Shown here in pieces: positions 58,641-64,000 of a stretch of DNA of 64,000 bases (positions within the stretch are counted from its first letter, which is position 1; every line of letters begins with the position of its first letter). The position numbers were made by a program, and so were the translations under genes. Source of the DNA: Flavobacterium aquatile LMG 4008 = ATCC 11947 (GTDB lineage: Bacteria > Bacteroidota > Bacteroidia > Flavobacteriales > Flavobacteriaceae); assembly GCF_000757385.1 (NCBI RefSeq), contig NZ_JRHH01000003.1:496001-560000 (forward strand), in the 5' to 3' direction. The notes under the pieces were generated by a model, which was not told where the DNA came from, did not search any database, and saw only the letters and a list, made by a program, of their open reading frames with translations.

Positions 58641-59414
58641 TTATTTTTTAGTTTTTCTCATTTTCATATTGATGAATTCTACTGCAAGCGAGAAGGAAAT
58701 GGCAAAATATAAATAGCCTTTTGGCACGGCGCCAACATGTTGTCCAACTAATTCTGCATTAGATAGGTGCATGCTTTCTGTGATTAACATAAATCCGATT
58801 AGGATTAAAAATGCTAATCCTAGAATTTGAATAGAAGGATTTGCATTGACAAAATTTCCAACAGGAACTGCAAATAACATCATTACACCAACCGAAATTA
58901 CAACGGCAGTAATCATGATAGTTAATGCGCCTTCGATTCCGTTTGTCATTCCAACAGCAGTTAAAATACTGTCTATTGAGAAAATTAAATCTATAAGTAA
59001 AATTTGAACAATAACATTGCTGAACGACTTGCCAGCAGAGGTTTTCATGTCTTTTTCTTCTTCACCTTTGTGGTCTACTTTTTCATGAATTTCTTTGGTG
59101 CTTTTGTAAATTAAAAATAAACCTCCAAGAAGTAAAATCATAGCCTGACCAGTAATTTCGGCAGAAAACCAACCTAAGTCAAAACTAAACCACGGTGCTT
59201 TCATTGCAATTAAAAGTGTTATTCCAAACAGCAATCCAATTCGCATAAACATGGCTAGAAATAAACCAATTCTTGTGGCTCTTTTTCTTTTTTCGGCAGG
59301 TAATTTTCCAGTAACAATTGATATAAAAATGATGTTGTCAATACCAAGAATAATCTCCAAAAAGGTTAGAGTTAAAAGTGCAATCCACGCATCTGGGTTT
59401 AAAAATACTTCCAT
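58641..59414 (-). CDS. TerC family membrane protein
   Basis: A 257-residue integral membrane protein with seven to eight helices. Acidic residues sit inside helices in the two family repeats: LEIILGIDNIIFISIVTGKLP near 20-40 and LIDLIFSIDSILTAVGM near 140. A cytosolic loop (KEIHEKVDHKGEEEKDMKT) lies between. TerC proteins are linked to tellurite resistance and, in several bacteria, to Mn export or metalation of exported enzymes. It is monocistronic with a terminator in copy E. Confidence 0.92.
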   Translation of the reverse strand: MEVFLNPDAWIALLTLTFLEIILGIDNIIFISIVTGKLPAEKRKRATRIGLFLAMFMRIGLLFGITLLIAMKAPWFSFDLGWFSAEITGQAMILLLGGLFLIYKSTKEIHEKVDHKGEEEKDMKTSAGKSFSNVIVQILLIDLIFSIDSILTAVGMTNGIEGALTIMITAVVISVGVMMLFAVPVGNFVNANPSIQILGLAFLILIGFMLITESMHLSNAELVGQHVGAVPKGYLYFAISFSLAVEFINMKMRKTKK

Positions 59415-59445
59415 TTCTTTAATTGGTTTTTAAAATCTTTATAAG

Positions 59446-59832
59446 TTAATTAATTTTTGTTACTGTTCCTTTTTGAGTTTTGGCATCGCCCACGAAAGAA
59501 TATTCAAAGGTATAGGTTTTATCTTTAGTACTCAAAATTTTCATGGTAATTGCTTTTTTCTCTTGCATATTTTTGGGATGTGTTTTTTGTAAGATAAATT
59601 CGCAGTCACTCAACCATCTTACAGATGCTGTATCGGTTTTGCCATTATAGGTTTCTATTTGCAAACTATCGTTTCTTTCAAATGTTGACGTTTGTTTCTT
59701 GCCATCAATTTCTTGAGTAAATTCAAATTTTCCGGTTTTAAAATCAGTGCATTTGCGTTCTTGTTGGTAGCAAGACGTTAAAACTGTTAGAATAAGTATA
59801 TTGTATAAAGTAAATTGTATTTTGAATTTCAT
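59446..59832 (-). CDS. Small lipoprotein of unknown function
   Basis: A 128-residue protein with a lipoprotein signal (LTVLTSCYQQ, Cys21). The mature part (CTDFKTGKFEFTQEIDGKKQ, WLSDCEFILQKTHP) is beta-rich. I recall flavobacterial relatives carrying the misnomer DNA topoisomerase IV, which this sequence does not support. It follows the DUF1572 gene by 11 nt on the same strand. Confidence 0.8.
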   Translation of the reverse strand: MKFKIQFTLYNILILTVLTSCYQQERKCTDFKTGKFEFTQEIDGKKQTSTFERNDSLQIETYNGKTDTASVRWLSDCEFILQKTHPKNMQEKKAITMKILSTKDKTYTFEYSFVGDAKTQKGTVTKIN

Positions 59833-59843
59833 TAGGATTTTTT

Positions 59844-60419
59844 TTATTGTAGTTTCTTTAATTCATCGTCAGTAAAATGCTTCAACGTTTTTTCTTTCGA
59901 AAATTTATCAGCATTATAACTTGTAGATTTATTTTTAGGAATGGACAAACTATTCCATTCATTAATTTTTAACATCTTGGCATAAAATACAATTTGACCA
60001 ATATGATATGGATAATGTGCTAATTGCCTGTTTATGGCGTCTAATGCAGTTTGTCCTTCGTTTCTAATGTAAATTATTTTATCTAAATCTTCTGGTTTTA
60101 AATCATTTATAGTATTAAAAAAGCAATTCCAACCAGTGTTCCAAGTTTTTAAAAGTGCTTCGCGAGTTGTTGTGGATTCAACAAATTCGGCATCGCGATT
60201 GCGCCATTCTTTTTCACCATCTGTTGTTAAAAAATCAGTCCATCTAGAAAGCATATTTCCCGACATGTGATTTATAATCGTACTTATTGAGTTAGTATCT
60301 TCATTTGCAGAATAAAACAATTGATTCTCTTCTAATTGTTCCATGGCTTTTTCGGCAATCGTCTTGTAATAAAGCATTTGCTTTTTTACACTTTCTAAAT
60401 AAGTATCATTTTTCATCAT
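59844..60419 (-). CDS. DUF1572/DinB-like protein
   Basis: A 191-residue four-helix bundle of the DinB/DUF1572 type. His residues at the usual metal positions are seen in IINHMSGN near 48 and RQLAHYPYHIGQIVFYAKM near 135-150. No reaction is known; DinB-like relatives include metal-dependent thiol transferases. The start overlaps the DUF6095 gene by 14 nt. Two tandem ATG codons are possible starts. Confidence 0.87.
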   Translation of the reverse strand: MMKNDTYLESVKKQMLYYKTIAEKAMEQLEENQLFYSANEDTNSISTIINHMSGNMLSRWTDFLTTDGEKEWRNRDAEFVESTTTREALLKTWNTGWNCFFNTINDLKPEDLDKIIYIRNEGQTALDAINRQLAHYPYHIGQIVFYAKMLKINEWNSLSIPKNKSTSYNADKFSKEKTLKHFTDDELKKLQ

Positions 60420-60633
60420 TAAAAACTGCTTTTACGATGGTATTTAATCCTATAAATGCAAGAACAACAGCTGTTATGCAAAGCAAACATCCAACAGATA
60501 AAACCACATAATGAAAATCATTTTTCTTATTCATAAAGGCGTTGTACATCACACTTGGTCCGATAAACATAAGTGGTAATGCGCCAAATAAATATTTTAC
60601 GCCTTTAGATAAAAGTTCTTTGTTGGTTGCCAT
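60406..60633 (-). CDS. DUF6095 family small membrane protein
   Basis: A 75-residue protein with two hydrophobic helices (YLFGALPLMFIGPSVMYNAF and VVLSVGCLLCITAVVLAFIG) and the family's short N-terminus MATNKELLSKGVKYL. It overlaps the DUF1572 gene and follows the next gene upstream by 2 nt, forming a tight operon. Function is unknown. Confidence 0.85.
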   Translation of the reverse strand: MATNKELLSKGVKYLFGALPLMFIGPSVMYNAFMNKKNDFHYVVLSVGCLLCITAVVLAFIGLNTIVKAVFNDEK

Positions 60634-60635
60634 TG

Positions 60636-61091
60636 TTAGAATTTAAGCTGAATTCCGCCACCATTTTGGTTCACAACTATATTTAATTTAAGGTCATTAT
60701 AACCTGTAGTTTTCAAACCTTCGTTATACATTTGAATTCCTTGACGCATTTTTTTATTCTTTCCAATCAAAACCGGAATAGAAACTCCAATTAATCCAGC
60801 GCCAATGTATGTTCCAGCACCAGGATATTTTTCATCGCTAACCAATCCTTTTACTAAATCACCAACTGTAAAAGCAACGCCAAGTCCAAGTAATAAAGTT
60901 CCGGTAGATTCTTTACTTTTTCCTTTTTTGAAAGTAGCCAAAGCTTGCGGATTTGCAGCCAATTTTTCTCTCACATCTCGGCTAGAAATTTGCGAATCAT
61001 TCACAAAATAACGTCCACCTCGAATTTCAATTTCTTGCGAAAAAGAATAAGTTGAACATAAGATTACAAGTAAGAAAAGTATTTTTTTCAT
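60636..61091 (-). CDS. Exported protein of unknown function
   Basis: A 151-residue protein with a signal peptide (MKKILFLLVILCSTYSFSQ). The mature part starts EIEIRGGRYFVNDSQISSRDV. It has a glycine-rich hydrophobic stretch (GTLLLGLGVAFTVGDLVKG and TYIGAGLIGVSIPVLIG) and ends IVVNQNGGGIQLKF. It resembles small flavobacterial envelope proteins with no known role. It is the first gene of the operon with DUF6095, DUF1572 and the lipoprotein. Confidence 0.8.
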   Translation of the reverse strand: MKKILFLLVILCSTYSFSQEIEIRGGRYFVNDSQISSRDVREKLAANPQALATFKKGKSKESTGTLLLGLGVAFTVGDLVKGLVSDEKYPGAGTYIGAGLIGVSIPVLIGKNKKMRQGIQMYNEGLKTTGYNDLKLNIVVNQNGGGIQLKF

Positions 61092-61127
61092 GATGGTATT
61101 TTTTAATTTTTTATAAAAGTAAGTATT

Positions 61128-61937
61128 TTACTTGAAATTTTCAACGGCTTTTCGAACGCTTCCAAATTCCTTCAACAATTGACTTGCTTTCTCATAATCA
61201 ACAGGAATTTCGCTCATAATCATTTTTACGCCTCGATCAACTAATTTGTCATTACTCAATTGCATATCGACCATTTTGTTGCCTTTTACTTTCCCAAGCT
61301 GAATCATCGTTGCTGTTGAAATCATATTTAAAACTAATTTCTGAGCCGTTCCTGCTTTCATTCTAGAACTGCCAGTTACAAATTCGGGTCCAACCACAAC
61401 CACAACTGGAAATTGGGCTGTTATTGCTAACGGACTTCCTTCATTGCAAGTTATACAACCAGTTGTAATATTATTTTCGTGACATTTTTCTAAACCAGCA
61501 ATTACATAAGGTGTTGTACCTGATGCGGCAATACCAATCACAACGTCATTTTCCTTAATATTTTGTTCTTGTAAATCAATCCAAGCTTGAGTGGTATTGT
61601 CTTCGGCATTTTCAACCGCTTTTCTAATGGCGTTGTCACCACCAGCAATAATTCCGTTAACTAAATCAAATGGAACACCAAATGTTGGAGGACATTCTGA
61701 GGCATCAACAATTCCCAATCTACCCGAAGTTCCAGCGCCAATGTAGAAAAGTCGTCCACCAAGTTTCATTTTTTCAACAACTTTGGCAACTAGCAATTCT
61801 ATTTGCGGCAACGCTTTTTCAACCGCTAACGGAACTGTTTTGTCTTCGTTATTAATATTAGACAACAATTCGGCAACCGACATTTTTTCTAAATGTTCGT
61901 ATTTTGAGGATTGTTCGGTGGTTTTTGTGAAGTTCAT
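61128..61937 (-). CDS. murQ: N-acetylmuramic acid 6-phosphate etherase
   Basis: A 269-residue SIS-domain enzyme that removes lactate from MurNAc-6-phosphate to give GlcNAc-6-phosphate in cell-wall recycling. It has YIGAGTSGRLGIVDASECPPTFG near 65-87, a catalytic Glu in that block, and GSSRMKAGTAQKLVLNMIST near 188. All key motifs are present. The length is at the short end of the family (about 270-300). No MurNAc transporter is adjacent. It precedes nothing else in the pathway here. Confidence 0.95.
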   Translation of the reverse strand: MNFTKTTEQSSKYEHLEKMSVAELLSNINNEDKTVPLAVEKALPQIELLVAKVVEKMKLGGRLFYIGAGTSGRLGIVDASECPPTFGVPFDLVNGIIAGGDNAIRKAVENAEDNTTQAWIDLQEQNIKENDVVIGIAASGTTPYVIAGLEKCHENNITTGCITCNEGSPLAITAQFPVVVVVGPEFVTGSSRMKAGTAQKLVLNMISTATMIQLGKVKGNKMVDMQLSNDKLVDRGVKMIMSEIPVDYEKASQLLKEFGSVRKAVENFK

Positions 61938-61942
61938 GAGTT

Positions 61943-62323
61943 TTATTTTAAAACATGATGAGCCAAAACACTTTGTACATCATAAACATTAACACCTTTA
62001 TTGAATTGTTTTACAATACTCGGATTTGCTTCGCTAGAAACCCAAATTTTCAATTCGGCTTCAAGGTCAAATGTTCCTGCAGTTTCTACACTAAATCGGG
62101 TAATACTTTTGTATAAAATCGATTTATATTCTACTTTGCTTCCAGTAATTCCTTGCTTTTCAATTAAAATCAATCTTTTGTTTGTGAAAATAAAAGTATC
62201 TCTTATTAATTTGAAACCCAATTCAATTTGCTCACCATCAATTAATAGTTTTCCGTAGTCTTTAAGTAAAGTTTCTGAGTTGACAGCACCAGCATTTCCA
62301 AGTAAGGCAGAAAATATTCCCAT
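61943..62323 (-). CDS. Bacterial PH domain-containing protein
   Basis: A 126-residue protein consisting of a bacterial PH (bPH_1-type) domain: LIDGEQIELGFKLIRDTFIFTNKRLILIEKQGITGSKVEYKSILYKSITRFSVETAG, then an amphipathic C-terminal helix. No enzymatic motif is present. Family members are stress-related in some bacteria, but the role is unknown. It precedes murQ by 5 nt on the same strand, so they may be co-transcribed. Confidence 0.88.
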   Translation of the reverse strand: MGIFSALLGNAGAVNSETLLKDYGKLLIDGEQIELGFKLIRDTFIFTNKRLILIEKQGITGSKVEYKSILYKSITRFSVETAGTFDLEAELKIWVSSEANPSIVKQFNKGVNVYDVQSVLAHHVLK

Positions 62324-62374
62324 GATATTTTATTTTAGATTTAGTTTGTCAAATGTAAAAATAAAACTTCGGAT

Positions 62375-63082
62375 TTACATAAAATAAGCCAAAACAATAC
62401 CTAAAACTATAACGATTAATTTGGCCAAATTGAACTTATGACCTTCGCTACTTTCAAAAATGATAGTGGATGAAATGTGAAATAAAATACCAATTACAAT
62501 TCCCGAAATTTCAGTGTAATAATTTGATAAAAAAGAAAGATTTTCGGCTGCAAAAGTACCTAACGGAGTCATGAATGCAAAAACCAACATGAAAAATAAA
62601 ATAGCTTTTTTATTCAATTGTGCATTACTAAAGAAAGTAGTTAAGATAATCGCAATCGGAAAGTGGTGAATTGCAATGCCATACGCCAAATGATTGTGAT
62701 TACTAATCGGCATTCCTTCAAGAAGCGCATGCAAACACAAACTAAAAAACAACAACCACGGAATGTGATTCATCGTATCGTGACCATGAACATGACCGTG
62801 TTCGGCACCTTTGGAGAAGTATTCGAGAATAATTTGGAACACAATTCCAATCATTATAAAAAGACCAATCATTCCATTACCATGATTATGTCCTTCGTGA
62901 TCGTGAATGCTTGCTTCATAAACTTCAGGAAGCAAATGCATCACTGTTAGCGAAAGTAAAAAAGCACCACTAAAAGCTAATAGTAATTTTAAATTCTTCT
63001 TACTCTTCGGACGAAGAAATAAGGCAACTATAAAACCTATAATTACTGCAAATAAAGGTAAAATGTAAATTGAATAATTCAT
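62375..63082 (-). CDS. ZIP family metal transporter
   Basis: A 235-residue protein with eight hydrophobic helices. It has a His-rich loop (HDHEGHNHGNG, about 65-75), a second one (EHGHVHGHD) and the ZIP metal-site helices HALLEGMPISNHNH and YGIAIHHFPIAIILT. It would take up Zn or a similar divalent metal. The start is placed at 63082 (MNYSIYILPL). An in-frame ATG 21 nt upstream lies inside a palindromic repeat and is less likely. Confidence 0.88.
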   Translation of the reverse strand: MNYSIYILPLFAVIIGFIVALFLRPKSKKNLKLLLAFSGAFLLSLTVMHLLPEVYEASIHDHEGHNHGNGMIGLFIMIGIVFQIILEYFSKGAEHGHVHGHDTMNHIPWLLFFSLCLHALLEGMPISNHNHLAYGIAIHHFPIAIILTTFFSNAQLNKKAILFFMLVFAFMTPLGTFAAENLSFLSNYYTEISGIVIGILFHISSTIIFESSEGHKFNLAKLIVIVLGIVLAYFM

Positions 63083-63097
63083 TATAAAATTATTTTT

Positions 63098-63166
63098 TGT
63101 CATTCTGAACTTGTTTCAGAATCTCAAGATAATTTATTAAGATTCTGAAACAAGTTCAGAATGACA
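63098..63166. repeat. Perfect 27-bp inverted repeat (CATTCTGAACTTGTTTCAGAATCT palindrome)
   Basis: Arms 63098-63124 and 63140-63166 are exact reverse complements (TGTCATTCTGAACTTGTTTC then AGAATCT) with a 15-nt AT-rich loop. It fills the gap between the methyltransferase and ZIP genes. It looks like a REP/MITE-type dispersed palindrome familiar in Bacteroidetes intergenic DNA. Confidence 0.9.
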
Positions 63167-63173
63167 GATGTAA

Positions 63174-63917
63174 TTACTTAAAAATCATAATCAAACGTTC
63201 GCTGTCTTTTTTATGAAATTTCTTCAGTTTATAATCACCGAAAATATCCAATAAAAAGATTCCTGCAGTTTCCATCATTTGAGTAAAATCTTCCAAAGTC
63301 AATGCTTTTACTTTTTCGGTAAAATGAAACTTTTCGCCTTGATCTTCAAAGTCGATTTCTTTATAAATATGATTGTCAGCAACGTAACGTTTTATATGAA
63401 AATCAATTCCATCAACGGTTTTAATTTCAGCCGGAACTAAATTCGCAATCACCTGATTTACATTCATAAAATCAATTACAGCAAATCCATATTCTGTCAA
63501 ACTATCTTTTATGGCAACTAATGTTTTCAAATTGTCTTCGTCATTTTCAAAATAACCAAAACTAGTAAACAAATTGAAAATAGCATCAAATTTATCTTCA
63601 AATGGTTCGCGCATGTCATGAACTTGAAAATGCAACGTATCATTAACATTTTTACTCGCTTCAGCAATACTGTTTTCAGATAAATCGGCACCAATAACAT
63701 CAAATCCTAACTGGTTTAAATAAATAGAATGACGACCTTTTCCGCAAGCCAAATCAAGGACTTTTGCCTTTTCGGGTAAGTTTAAATAATGCGTTAAATT
63801 GTCCATGAAAATCTGTGCTTCACGGTAATTTCTATCTTTATAAAGAATGTGGTAGTATGGTGTATCAAACCAAGAGGCGAACCAGTTTATGGTTTTCAAA
63901 TTTGTATTTTCTGACAT
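63174..63917 (-). CDS. Class I SAM-dependent methyltransferase
   Basis: A 247-residue methyltransferase. Motif I is KVLDLACGKGRHSIYLNQLGFDVIGADLS near 55-82, post-I Asp is in GADLS, and DAIFNLFTSFGYFE gives motif IV near 112. The C-terminal part (about 165-247) ends in a KDSERLIMIFK stretch. The substrate is unknown. The remaining 80 nt to the window edge hold only AT-rich upstream sequence. Confidence 0.9.
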   Translation of the reverse strand: MSENTNLKTINWFASWFDTPYYHILYKDRNYREAQIFMDNLTHYLNLPEKAKVLDLACGKGRHSIYLNQLGFDVIGADLSENSIAEASKNVNDTLHFQVHDMREPFEDKFDAIFNLFTSFGYFENDEDNLKTLVAIKDSLTEYGFAVIDFMNVNQVIANLVPAEIKTVDGIDFHIKRYVADNHIYKEIDFEDQGEKFHFTEKVKALTLEDFTQMMETAGIFLLDIFGDYKLKKFHKKDSERLIMIFK

Positions 63918-64000
63918 TTATCTTTTCAAATGAATTCTTAGCGTGCAAATTTAGTGTATTTTTGCAGAAGTTATTCCAAGTTTGAAGTTTGATATTTTAG

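Noticed and set aside
61350..61370. Another copy of the CCTGCT block of the dispersed element
   Set aside because: It is within murQ coding sequence and the other blocks of the element are missing.

Overview
The window is a contiguous stretch of chromosome from a member of the Flavobacteriaceae, most likely Flavobacterium or a close relative. The evidence is the low G+C, the near absence of Shine-Dalgarno sites, promoters of the Bacteroidetes type (TAnnTTTG at -7), a type IX secretion C-terminal sorting domain, and families typical of this group (DUF5683, DUF6095, DUF6146, DUF6787, WbqC, a long signal peptidase I, an LuxC-like acyl-CoA reductase next to a ferredoxin). Most of the window is housekeeping DNA. 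I see no rRNA, tRNA, CRISPR array, prophage or intact insertion sequence.

Layout. 1-9 kb: the end of a large secreted T9SS protein, purine nucleoside phosphorylase, a TPR hybrid histidine kinase, GAPDH, lipoyl synthase and a TonB protein. 9-16 kb: an ECF sigma factor overlapping a glycosyltransferase, MurB, a DUF2461 protein, a rhodanese-thioredoxin lipoprotein, RecF, a membrane-anchored TPR protein and lumazine synthase. 16-21 kb: MutL, two rhomboid proteases in tandem and an EEP-family hydrolase. 21-27.5 kb (minus strand): the chain parA-parB-DUF5683-dapB-lepB-wbqC, preceded by an SDR reductase. 27.6-30.8 kb: a large mosaic VIT/vWA/SusC-plug/DUF2135 protein. 31-36.7 kb (minus): both methylmalonyl-CoA mutase subunits, an FtsB-like protein, uridine kinase and a TIGR02757 protein; then a polytopic membrane protein and a LolD-like ATPase up to 39 kb. 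39-45.6 kb: folE, small membrane proteins, the serine pathway genes serA and serC, acyl-CoA reductase and ferredoxin. 45.7-54.8 kb: envelope proteins, ychF, and the topoisomerase IV genes parE and parC with a GxxExxY gene lodged between them. 55-64 kb (minus): an imelysin-like/di-haem peroxidase lipoprotein behind a PhoX-like lipoprotein, TerC, small proteins, murQ, a PH-domain protein, a ZIP transporter and a methyltransferase.

Most notable signals. (1) Five dispersed copies of one structured intergenic element share a 5' CCCTGAT block, a variable but base-paired hairpin, a 3' AGCAGGA block and, in four copies, an AGCcATTCG tail. All five have their 3' end facing the stop codon of a gene on the opposite strand, and two carry a perfect bidirectional terminator as the central hairpin. 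They resemble a widespread Bacteroidetes noncoding element, possibly the Rfam flavo-1 motif. (2) A GxxExxY gene sits between parE and parC and is flanked by imperfect direct repeats of about 50 bp, which suggests a small mobile cassette. (3) A VIT/vWA/DUF2135 protein carries a carboxypeptidase-regulatory domain and a SusC-type plug stretch but has no beta-barrel. (4) Dispersed palindromes include a perfect 27-bp inverted repeat near 63.1 kb.
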